From Dermacentor variabilis (lineage: Eukaryota; Arthropoda; Arachnida; Ixodida; Ixodidae), in assembly GCF_050947875.1 (NCBI RefSeq), contig NC_134574.1, positions 110,595,969 to 110,659,968 of the forward strand: a stretch of DNA of 64,000 bases, written 5' to 3'. The notes under the pieces were generated by a model that had not been told where the DNA came from, ran no database searches, and saw only the letters and a program-made list of their open reading frames with translations. Positions 22,238 through 31,520 of the stretch are shown here, piece by piece (position 1 is the stretch's first letter; each line of letters opens with the position of its first letter). A program made the position numbers and the translations under genes.

Positions 22238-25200
22238 ATGGATACAAAAATAATTCAATGGAACATCAGAGGTCTTCTTAGGAACCTTGATGATGTGCAA
22301 GAGCTTATCCAAAAACACAATCCAACAGTGCTGTGTCTACAGGAAACACACCTAAAACCACAACATACAAACTTTCTCCGACCGTATGTCCCGTTTCGCA
22401 AAGATCGCGATGATGCAGTCGTATCATCAGGCGGTGTTGCCATTTTGGTCCATAAAAGTATCTCCTGTCAGGGTTTACAGCTACAAACGCCCCTTGAAGC
22501 AGTGGCTGTTCGAGCTGTTCTTTTAAATAAGCTCGTCACCATTTGCTCGCTTTATGTACCCCCCCCCTTCAAATTAAACAAGCATGAATTTCAGTCATTT
22601 ATAGACGAATTGCCAGAACCTTGTGTTGTTCTTGGCGATTTCAATGCGCACAGCTCCCTGTGGAGCGACTCTCGAACAGACGCGCGAGGTCATCTTGTTG
22701 AACAGTTCCTCTTTTCTTCCGGTGCGTGCTTGCTGAATAAAAAGGAACCCACTTATTACTCTCTAGCAAACAGAACATTTTCTTCAATAGATCTTAGTAT
22801 AGTTTCCCCGTCTATACTGCTCGAACTTGAATGGGAAGTTCCGAAGAATCCTTACGGGAGCGACCACTTTCCCATACTGATAAGAACATCTAAAGAAAAC
22901 GAATATCCTCCGCAAGCTCCTAGGTGGAAGATAGACACAGCCGACTGGGAGAAATTTCGAACTCTCACTAACATCTCAAGGGCCGACATGTCTTCTCTAG
23001 AAATTGATGCTGCTGTAGAGATCTTACATCATTAATAATAGATGCCGCATCAAAATGCATATCCGAAGCAAGTGGTCTGGCATGCAAACGACGTGTACCG
23101 TGGTGGAACAGCGAATGTAGGATCGCCCGTAAGAATCAGAACAAGGCGTGGGGGTTGCTACGCGCTTCTCCCACTGCAGAGAATCTTATGAACATTAAAA
23201 AAATGAAGTCCCAAGGCATGCGAACCCGCCGACAGACCAGAAGAGAAAGCTGGCACAAGTTTTTATCGAGTATTAACTCGTTTAGGGATGAGGCCAAAGC
23301 CTGGAACAGAGTTAATAGGATTGGAGGGCGGCAAACACATTTACTCCCCCTGGTAAACACACAGGGCGATACACTACAAGACCAGGCAGACTCACTTGGG
23401 GAGCATTTTGAGAACGTGTCAAGTTCAACAAATTATTCACAATCCTTTCTCAAACACAAACAAATAGAAGAATGTAAGCCACTCATGAGAAAATGTCAAC
23501 AGAATGAACCATACAACTGTCCTTTTAGCATTGCCGAGTTGAGAGCTGCGTTGAGCGTATGCAAGAGCTCTGCACCGGGATCTGACAGAATCATGTATGA
23601 AATGATCAAAAACTTACATAAAGACACCCAAGTTACACTAGTCACAATTTTCAACACGATATGGGCTGCGGAATACTTCCCGACTACATCGAAAGAAGCC
23701 ATTGTGATCCCGGTTTTGAAACAAGGCAAAGATCCTTCCTCAGTGGCAAGTTACCGCCCGATAGCCCTGACAAGTTGCCTTTGTAAGGTATTTGAAAAAA
23801 TGATCAATCGCCGTCTCGTGCATCTGCTAGAGTCCAGTAAAAGGCTTGACCCATTTCAATGTGGTTTTCGGGAAGGGCGACCTACAACCGACCATTTTGT
23901 GCGCATCGAAGCGAGCATTCGCGATGCCTTCGTGCACAAGCAATTTTTCTTATCTGTATTTCTGGATATAGAAAAAGCGTACGACACAACCTGGCGGTAC
24001 GGAATCCTGCGCGATCTTTCCGCGCTAGGTATCCGCGGCAATATGCTAAATACTATAGAGAGCTACCTAGAGAACCGTACATTTCGAGTGAAAATAGGTC
24101 CTGCACTGTCGCGTACATTTATACAGGAAACTGGGGTACCCCAGGGTGGCGTGCTCAGCTGCATGCTCTTTGTCGTAAAGATTAACACGCTTCGTGCATC
24201 TTTACCACCAGCTATTTTCTATTCCGTCTACGTAGACGATATACAAATAGGTTTTAAATCCTGCAACCTCACAGTCTGCGAGAGACAGGTACAGCACGGT
24301 TTGAACAAGGTGTCACAGTGGGCAGAGAAAAATGGATTTAAAATCAATCCTCACAAGAGTTCTTGTGTTCTGTATACAAGAAAGAGAGGCCTGGTTCCGG
24401 ATCCTTGCTTAGAACTGTGTGGACAACAGATACCTGTAAACAAAGAACACAAATTTCTAGGTGTTATACTTGACAGTAGACTCACTTTCATCCCACACAT
24501 AAAACATTTTAAATAAAAATGTCTGAAAACAATGAACCTATTGAAACTTCTATCGCAGACTACGTGGGGTAGTGACAGGACGTGCCTAATGAATCTCTAT
24601 AAGAGCCTGATTCGGTCACGATTAGGTTATGGTGCTGTGATCTATCATTCTGCGGCCCCGAGCGCGCTAAAGATGCTAGATCCGGTCCACCATCTAGGAA
24701 TCCGCTTAGCCACGGGCGCTTTCAGAACGAGTCCCATACAAAGTTTATATGCAGAATCGAATGAGTGGTCACTTCATATCCAGAGAACATACATCAGCCA
24801 AACATATTTTTTGAAAGTCCACTCTAATCCTCAACATCCGTGTTATAATACCGTTAGCGAGATGACATACGCTACACTCTTTCGCAATCGTTCCTCCGTA
24901 AGACAGCCTTTCTCGCTGCGTGTGAGGGAGCTTAGTGAAGAAATGCATGTTCCACTCCTCGAGCTTCGCCTAATGCATCCAGCCAAGCTGCTACCTCCTT
25001 GGGAGTGGCAGCTGATACAATGCGACACATCTTTCGTTCAAGTTACAAAGCACGCTTCAGACATTGAAATCCAAATGCATTTCCGGGAACTCCAACACAA
25101 ACACTCCTGCACGGAGTTCTACACAGACGCATCGAAGTCGCACGACGGGGTGTCCTATGCAGCCGTCGGTCCATCCTTCTCGGAATCCGGCGTACTGCAT

Positions 25201-25956
25201 CCGGAAACTAGTACCTTTACGGCTGAAACCTACGCAATATTATCGACCGTGAAGCATATAAGGAAATCAAAACTCAAAAGATCAGTTATATATACGGACT
25301 CCCTAAGTGTTGTGAAGGCTTTGATATCGTTCTGTAAGCACAAAAATCCTGTTATAATTTAACTCTATTCCATCTTATGTAACGCATATGTATCTAACCA
25401 GCATGTGATTATATGCTGGGTGCCAGGACATAGGGCCATCGAAGATAATGTTCTGGCGGACCAGATGGCCACGTCAGTTGCATGGCATTCTGCTAATCCC
25501 ACCGCTGCAGTTCCTGTTACAGATCTGAAGCCCTTCTTGCGGAGGAAACTACGAAATCACCGGCAACGCCTGTGGGACGCGGAAACAAATAATAAGCTCC
25601 ACGTGATAAAGCCACAGTTAGGATTCTGGCCCTCTGTAACAAAATCACGCCGAACAGATGTCCTATTCTGTCGTCTCAGAATAGGACACACATTTGGCAC
25701 GCATAACTATTTACTCACTGAAAATGATCCTCCAACCTGCGGTAGATGCGGGGAGAGGCTGACCGTCTTCCACGTCCTCCTGGAGTGTCGGGAAGCCGAA
25801 TATGAAAGAAAGAAACATTTTCCTTTAGCATACCGGCATCACATCCCCCTTCATCCCGCAATGCTACTCGGCCCAGAACCTTTATTTGACACCAACGCCG
25901 TCCTAAGTTTTCTGAAAGATGTTGTCTTGCATATTTTTAGCCCCACATGTTCGTAG
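22238..25956 (+). pseudogene. LINE C ORF2: endonuclease, reverse transcriptase, RNase H
   Basis: The start is ATG in 'ccaatATGGATACAAAA'. The endonuclease (first 265 residues) has QWNIRGL, LQETHLK, GDFNAHSSLW and GSDHFPI. A frameshift near 23,030 precedes the RT: APGSDRIMYEM, SYRPIALTSCLCKVFEKM, FLDIEKAYDTTW, GVPQGGVLS and an intact YVDD. A Lys-to-stop (TAA at 24,514) and another TAA at 25,360 split the rest. RNase H is recognisable by FYTDASKSHDG, ETYAIL, IYTDSLSVVKAL and WVPGHRAIEDNVLAD. The C-terminus has the knuckle CGRCGERLTVFHVLLEC. With only three lesions in about 1,240 codons this is a young but inactive copy. Confidence 0.9.
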
Positions 25957-26319
25957 CGGGTCCTCTCTTCAGAGGATACCGCTGCGATATCTCTTTAGTA
26001 TAGCACATGCCTCTAGGCCCTTGTCTTTCAAGGGCTCTGTCGAGGCAGCAGTGCTCCAAGTAATTTTACGATCTTATATATTTTATAATTTGCATCATTC
26101 TTCTACGATGGATTTTAATCTTCGTAGTATTCGTCATAAGTCATCGCCATAATTTTATAGCACGTACATTTTACGCACTTTACAGCGAATATTTTTAGGC
26201 CACTTTACAGCCAAGTCACATCTTCCATAATACATCTTCAACATTACCACGTGTCATGGCGCTCATTGGCCAAACCTGGCCCTTGCGCCACAAAACACCA
26301 CATATCATCATCATCATCA
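25957..26319 (+). other. 3' UTR and ATC tail of LINE C
   Basis: Non-coding sequence with a short ATC array at the very end, directly against the right target duplication (26320-26333). Confidence 0.8.
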
Positions 26320-26333
26320 TTCATTGCAAACGT

Positions 26334-26645
26334 AGACTACCTTGCTGACACTCAGGAACTGTTTCCTCGTTACCAAATTTTGCCGATTAATACCGTGTAA
26401 GAATATTACTTAGAATTAAAATATAAGCGTTGTATCCAAAATAACCAGCTTAGTTTTCTTGAATTACCCTTTCTCAGTCAAAATCTTTCAGAATACTCCT
26501 TTAGCAAAAAAGAAAGTTGGCACATTCTCTTCTTCCGTACAATGTAAGGCAACAGATGCTCCGACACAGCTTGCCCACTGTTTTGAATAAATTATTGTCA
26601 AGGGGTATAATTCCTGAAACATGTTCAATTGTTGACATGAGAAGT
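26334..26645 (+). pseudogene. LINE D ORF2, C-terminal segment
   Basis: The frame continues DYLADTQELFPRYQILPINTV and, with stops and shifts, KESWHIPFFRTMYGKQM-like and LLSRGIIPETCSIVDMRS-like sequence. This is the standard CR1 C-terminus with the YG-Q-L box. Multiple lesions. Confidence 0.75.
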
Positions 26646-26949
26646 GCATTATTTCACTAATGTCTTCTTTTTGAAAGCCGCGTTCATGTTTTTTTTTTGT
26701 ATCTTGCTGCGATGTTTCCTGTGTAATTTTATTTTGCTGCTAAGCATTTCTGTGTTTTTTTTACTATTATGCTGTGTTTTTTCTGTTTGTGCTGTGTTCA
26801 CAAACTCATGCATATACGAGATGTTTTTGCCCTTGTTAAATGTTCCTTCCCCCCCTTTTTTTCTTTTAATGTATTTTCCTTCATTTTAACGCTGTACGGA
26901 AACCCTCCTAAAAATTTATATATCCTCAATTATGTGTGGCCACACATGG
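26646..26949 (+). other. 3' UTR of LINE D, first part
   Basis: T-rich non-coding sequence between the D ORF2 end and the A5 insertion. The exact A5 boundary is uncertain by tens of bases. Confidence 0.5.
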
Positions 26950-27080
26950 GCAGGTCATAAATACCAGGTTTTCTAGCCGAGTGCCATCCATGCGGTATAA
27001 CCGAGCTTAGATTGGTCCACCTTGACTGATCAAATAGGGCACCACTGTAGGTTAAATGAGGCGTACAACTCCTACGGGAC

Positions 27081-27109
27081 CCGCCGTGGTTGCTCAGCAA
27101 CCACGGCGG
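27081..27109. other. Perfect palindrome at the SINE 5' end
   Basis: CCGCCGTGGTTGCT-C-AGCAACCACGGCGG: 14-bp arms and a single central base. Normal Ruka copies have only the left arm followed by the A box, so this looks like a fold-back copying event. Confidence 0.75.
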
Positions 27110-27376
27110 GTCTGAGCCTGCTGGTCTGAGTCTGAGTCTGAGCCTGCTGGAGCCTGCTGGCGGGTCTGAGACTGCTGAGCACGAGGTCGCGGGATCGGAC
27201 CCCGGCTACGGCGGCCGCATTTCGATGCGGGCGAAATGCGAAAACACCCGTGTACTTAGAATTAGGTGCACGTTAAAGAACCCCAGGTGGTCGAAATTTT
27301 CGGAGTCCTCCACTACGGCGTGCATAATCAGAAAGTGGTTTTGTCACGCAAAACCCCATAATTCAATTTTTAATTT
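27081..27376 (+). mobile_element. Ruka-type tRNA-derived SINE
   Basis: The body contains the hallmark of the tick Ruka family: 'gaggtcgcgggatcgg' (B-box region), 'ggcggccgcatttcgatg', 'cgaaaacacccgtgtactta', 'ggtgcacgttaaagaacccc' and 'ggagtcctccactacggcg'. It ends in an A/T-rich tail. The pol III A-box region is disrupted: a perfect palindrome at 27,081-27,109 and several CTGAGTCTGAGCC-type repeats (27,111-27,170) replace the normal spacing. SINEs of this kind are mobilised by LINE machinery; with its spacing altered this copy is probably silent. Confidence 0.9.
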
Positions 27377-27383
27377 AACTCCT

Positions 27384-27445
27384 GCGGGGACGGTAGAGTA
27401 TCCGTCTCCAGTGCAACAGGACCGTGATTCAAATCCCGGTGCCGC
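27384..27445 (+). other. tRNA-like segment in the A5 5' UTR
   Basis: A D-arm-like 'ggtagagtatccgtctcc' and a T-arm-like 'accgtgattcaaatcccggt' are followed by 'gccgc', which can pair with the opening 'gcggg'. It resembles a degenerate tRNA with A and B boxes but is too short and imperfect to be a tRNA gene. It may serve as an internal pol III-type signal or be a fossil of a tRNA-derived insertion. Confidence 0.35.
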
Positions 27446-27606
27446 GCAATTCTCCACCGGAAAATACAAAAAAAAACCGTGTGTTGAGAAAATTGCACAA
27501 ACAGGCCTGGAGTGCGGCCTGATCCCGGTGACCAGAACCGGTAACGCACTCTCTCAACAGAGCAGGATTGGCCACCCTGGTGCAGTACTTGGCCACAACC
27601 TCCTAT

Positions 27607-30546
27607 ATGAATACAACAATCAAACCCTGGCCCTCAGTCCCCAGCAGCCGCGAAGCAACTGACCAAGGCGGCGGTCAGATCTGTGATGCTGCAGAGGGTG
27701 CTAAGAATACCTGGCTCCGGACAGGCCGCCATTGGAATCTGAACCTGGCAACGTTTAACGTTAGAACGCTATTTAGTGAGGCGAGTCTAGCAGTGTTATT
27801 GGAGGAATTAGAGGGTAGTAAATGGGATATAATAGGGCTCAGTGAGGTTAGGAGGACAAAAGAAGCATATACAGTGCTAAAAAGCGGGCATGTACTGTGT
27901 TACCGGGGCTTAGCGGAGAGACGAGAACTAGGAGTCGGATTCCTGATTAATAAGGAAATAGCTGGTAACATACAGGAATTCTATAGCATTAACGAGAGGG
28001 TGGCAGGTTTTGTTGTGAAACTTAATAAGAGGTACAAATTGAAGCTGGTACAAGTCTATGCCCCTACATGCAGTCATGATGACCAGGAAATCGAAAGCTT
28101 TTATGAAGACGTGGAATCGACGATGGGTAAAGTCAAAACAAAATACACTATACTGATGGGCGACTTCAATGCCAGGGTAGGCAAGAAGCAGGCTGGAGAC
28201 AAGTCAGTGGGGGAATATGGCATAGGCTCTAGGAATAGCAGAGGAGAATTATTAGTAGAGTTTGTAGAACAGAATAATATGCGGATAATGAACACCTTTT
28301 TCCGCAAGCGGGTTAGTCGAAAGTGGACGTGGAGGAGCCCGAATGGTGAGACTAGAAATGAAATCGACTTCATACTCTGCGTGAACCCTGGCATCATACA
28401 AGATGTAGACGTGCTCGGCAAGGTACGCTGCAGTGACCATAGGATGGTAAGAACTCGAATTAGCCTAGACTTGAGGAGGGAACGGAAGAAACTGGTACAC
28501 AAGAAGCCAATCAATGAGTTAGCGGTAAGAGGGAAACTAGAGGAATTCCGGATCAAGCTACAGAACTGGTATTGGGCTTTAACTCAGGAAGAGGACCTTA
28601 GTGTTGAAGCAATGAACGACTATCTCATGGGCATCATTAAGGAGTGCGCAATAGAAGTCGGTGGTAACGCCGTTAGACAGGAAACTAGTAAGCTATCGCA
28701 GGAGACGAAAGATCTGATCAAGAAATGCCAATGTATGAAAGCCTCTAACCCTACAGCTAGAATAGAACTGGCAGAACTTTCTAAGTTAATCAACAAGCGT
28801 AAGACAGCGGACATCAGGAACTATTATATGGATAGAATTGAACAGGCTCTCAAGAACGGAGGAAGCCTAAAAGCAGTGAAGAATAAACTAGGAATTGGGA
28901 AGAATCATATCTATGCGTTAAGAGACAAAGCCAGCAGTATCATTACCAATATGGATGAGATAGTTCAAGTGGCTGAGGAGTTCTATAGAGATTTATACAG
29001 TACCAGTGGCACCCACGACGATAGTGGAAGAGAGAATAGCCTAGAGAAATTCGAAATCCCACAGGTAACGCCAGAAGAAGTAAAGAAAGCCTTAGGAGCT
29101 ATGCAAAGGGGGAAGGCAGCCGGGGAGGATCAGGTAACAGCAGATTTGTTGAGGGATGGCGGTCAGATTGTTCTAGAGAAACTGGCCACCCTCTATACGC
29201 AATGCCTCATAACCTTGAGCGTACCGGAATCTTGGAAGAACGCTAACATAATCCTAATCCATAAGAAAGGGGACGCGAAAGACTTGAAAAATTATAGACC
29301 GTTCAGCTTACTGTCCGTTGCCTATAAAGTATTTACTAAGGTAATCGCAAATAGAATGAGGAACACGTTAGACTTCTGTCAACCAAAGGACCAGGAAGGA
29401 ATCCGTAAAGGCTACTCAACAATAGACCATATTCACACTATCAATCAAGTGATAGAGAAATTTGCAGAATATAACCAACCCTTAAATATTGCTGTCATTG
29501 ATTACGAGAAAGCGTTTGATTCAGTCGAAACCTCAGCAGTCATGGAGGCATTACGGAATATGGGTGTAGATGAGCCATATGTAAAGATACTGGAAGATAT
29601 CTATAGCGGCTCCACTGCCACCGTAGTCCTCCACAAAGAAAGGAACAAAATCCCTATAAAGGAAGGCGTCAGACAGGGAAATACGATATCTCCAATGCTA
29701 TTCACAGCATGTTTACAGGAGGTATTCAGAGGCCTGGAGTGGGAGGAATTGGGGATAAAAGTTGATGGAGAATACCTTAGCAACTTGCGATTCGCTGATG
29801 ATATTGCCTTGCTTAGTAACTCAGGAGACCAATTGCAATGCATGCTCACTGACCTGGAGAGGCAAAGCAGAAGGGTGGGTCTGAAAATTAATCTGCAGAA
29901 AAATAAAGTATTGTTTAACAGTCTCTGAAGAGAACAGCAGTTTACGATAGGTAGCGAAGCACTGGAATTGGTAAGGGAATACATCTACTTAGGGCAGGTA
30001 GTGACCACATATCCGGATCATAAGACAGAAATAACCAGAAGAATAAGAATGGGCTGGGGTGCGTTTGGCAGGCATTCTCAAATCATGAACAGCAGGTTGC
30101 CACTATCCCTCAAAAGGAAAGTGTATAACAGCTGTGTGTTACCAGTACTCACATATGGGGCAGAAACCTGGAGGCTTACGAAAAGGGTTCTGCTAAAATT
30201 GAGGACGACGCAACGAGCTATGGAAAGAAGAATGATGGGTGTGACGTTAAGAGATAAGAAAAGAGCAGATTGGGTGAGGCAACAAACGCGGGTAAACGAC
30301 ATCTTAGTTGAAATCAAGAAAAAGAAATGGGCATGCGCCGGACATGTAATGAGGAGGGAAGATGAGCGATGGTCACTAAGGGTTACGGACTGGATTCCAA
30401 GGGAAGGGATGCGTAGCAGGGGGCGGCAGAAAGTTAGGTTGGCGGATGACATTAAGACGTTTGCAGAGACAACATGGCCACAATTAGTACATAACCGGGG
30501 TAGTTGGAGAAGTATGGGAGAGGCCTTTGACCTGCAGTGGGCGTAA
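27607..30546 (+). pseudogene. RTE-like LINE protein (EN-RT), one nonsense codon
   Basis: A single frame of about 980 codons, close to the ~1,000 of RTE-type proteins. The first ATG in frame is at 27,607; a TTG-initiated extension to 27,568 is not needed. Endonuclease: LATFNVRTL, GLSEVRR, VYAPT, GDFNARVGK, NEIDFILC, CSDHRMV. RT: NYRPFSLLSVAYKVF, IDYEKAFDSVE, GVRQGNTISP, RFADDIALLSNSG (intact). C-terminus: TYGAETWRLTKR, GHVMRREDERWSLRV, ending DLQWA. The only break is TGA at 29,926-29,928, where A4 has a Gly codon. Such proteins are often misnamed 'craniofacial development protein 2-like' in automated annotation. Confidence 0.93.
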
Positions 30547-30552
30547 CTAGGC

Positions 30553-30553
<1 letters not shown>

Positions 30554-30582
<29 letters not shown>
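30554..30582. repeat. (TGA)n tail of A5
   Basis: About nine units of TGA/GAT right after the stop codon and 'ctaggc', as in the other family members. Confidence 0.9.
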
Positions 30583-30583
<1 letters not shown>

Positions 30584-30742
30584 ATAGCCAGAGTGTTGCT
30601 AAGACTTTTTGCGTTTTCGCTGTATGCCTTGTACAGGGGGGCTCGGGCGTCCCTAAGTGATTGTGTTTACTTTTTGCCCGGGCCTACCCGCATCGTTGAT
30701 TTTTTGGCGATGTAAATAAACTTCAACTTCAACTTCAACTTC
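30584..30742 (+). other. 3' end of LINE D with ACTTCA repeat tail
   Basis: 'tgtacaggggggctcgggcg' and 'gcgatgtaaataaacttc' are followed by about four ACTTCA units (30,717-30,742), a typical CR1-type 3' end with a short repeat. The flanking P1 sequence resumes at 30,743. Confidence 0.8.
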
Positions 30743-31520
30743 AATGCATGACAGCTTCATTAGGAGAATGGTTTGTCCACAATTAACTAAAGAGAATCAT
30801 GACTAAACTCGAATGATGACGAACGACTGACCCAGACGGCATCAGAAAAACGAACCTAGTGGCCCAATCTATTTGGCAACGTTGGGCACTGGCTCTGCAT
30901 AAGAGTCTGCGTAGACGCACGGGTAGATAGATATACAGCTAGACAGGTTTCCCCAGCATGACAACGATGTAGGAACCATAAGGGCATGATACAACCAGCA
31001 TAACCACAATTGAAAGAGAAAACCAGCATTTTCATAGAATGAGGAAAAAGAAATTACGTTCATAGCTCGGCAACAGGCTGGTCCCTTGTTAACCTCTGTT
31101 TCACAACTAGTTGATTGTGGATATGCGAAACGTGAAGTGAAGACAACGATAACTGTATCTGCAACAAGTGGCCAGATACACCAACATATTGTAAGAAGGC
31201 TACCGCTATTTTTAGAAGTGTGTCATTATTCGCAAAGGTTTCGAAGAGGGGGCACTATTTACGGTGCTGATATTTTCGGCAGTCGCTTTTGAATATTCAG
31301 AACACAACAGCCTTGCCTGTGAAGCCTCGGTCTGCTCAAAGTTAGCTAACACGGACATTGTACATTGAGCAATTGTTGTTTGCTGGTTGGTCAGCCCTAG
31401 AAGAGCTATGACATACATAGGCCGCGGTTTAGGTATCGCGTGCCAGACGGCCTATGAGCAATCTACTTTCCCTGGGGAAGAACAAACAATTTGACCGAGT
31501 TATACAACACAACCAAAAAG
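30743..31520. repeat. P1 block right of LINE D (non-coding)
   Basis: It aligns with about 51,415-52,200: 'gaatcatgactaaactcgaatg' (22-mer region) near 30,794 and 51,464, 'gctcaaagttagctaacacg' near 31,334 and 52,036. The match fades after about 31,500. The last part also matches the direct repeats that flank LINE F. Confidence 0.7.

Larger units (their letters stand above)
20357..26319 (+). mobile_element. LINE C, full-length RNase H-bearing I-like element
   Basis: A 5.96-kb element with a GC-rich 5' UTR (20,357-20,836), ORF1 with three CCHC knuckles, ORF2 (EN, RT, RNase H), a 3' UTR and an ATC-repeat tail (26,305-26,319). A perfect 14-bp target duplication, TTCATTGCAAACGT, lies at 20343-20356 and 26320-26333. 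Removing C rejoins the D protein as FIANV-DYLADTQ. It looks full length but carries one ORF1 stop and three ORF2 lesions. Similar sequences are often labelled 'tick transposon' in arthropod databases. Confidence 0.93.
27067..27391 (+). repeat. Target site duplication pair around the Ruka SINE
   Basis: AACTCCTACGGGAC at 27067-27080 and AACTCCTGCGGGGAC at 27377-27391 are near-identical and flank the SINE. The right copy continues into the A5 5' UTR, so the SINE landed in A5. Confidence 0.75.
26950..30583 (+). mobile_element. LINE copy A5, near-complete RTE-like element
   Basis: The most complete copy of family A: a 5' UTR (interrupted by a Ruka SINE), one long ORF and a GAT tail at 30,554-30,582. 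It inserted into the 3' UTR of LINE D, because the D tail resumes at 30,584. The 5' boundary is set at about 26,950 ('gggcaggtcataaatacc'), since the SINE's target duplication shows that A5 sequence already lay upstream of it. No target duplication for A5 itself could be read with confidence. Confidence 0.85.
9863..30742 (+). mobile_element. LINE D, full-length CR1-like, host of a five-element nest
   Basis: The element's own sequence is 9,863-13,506, about 20,300-20,356, 26,334 to about 26,945, and 30,584-30,742, about 4.5 kb in total, which is normal for CR1-like LINEs. It has a 5' UTR with repeat monomers, a coiled-coil ORF1, an EN-RT ORF2 and a 3' end with an ACTTCA-repeat tail. The ends are supported because P2 runs uninterrupted through the matching site near 51,405. 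The frame can be followed across the insertions: a frame ending in 'VWGTTTQ' at 13,509 resumes as 'NINKIYMLQKKAVRFIANV' and then 'DYLADTQELFPRY'. It is the oldest layer of the nest. No clear target duplication is visible. Confidence 0.88.

Noticed and set aside
27384..27445. Functional tRNA gene
   Set aside because: Too short, acceptor stem imperfect, no clear anticodon arm.
27568..29928. Host gene similar to craniofacial development protein 2
   Set aside because: That name comes from automated annotation of LINE endonucleases. RT motifs, the GAT tail and multiple copies show it is a retrotransposon.
27568..30546. BovB-type RTE with possible vertebrate link
   Set aside because: The RT wording (IDYEKAFDSVE, RFADDIALLSNSG) and the C-terminal GHVMRREDNRW region differ from BovB; it fits arthropod RTE-like elements instead.
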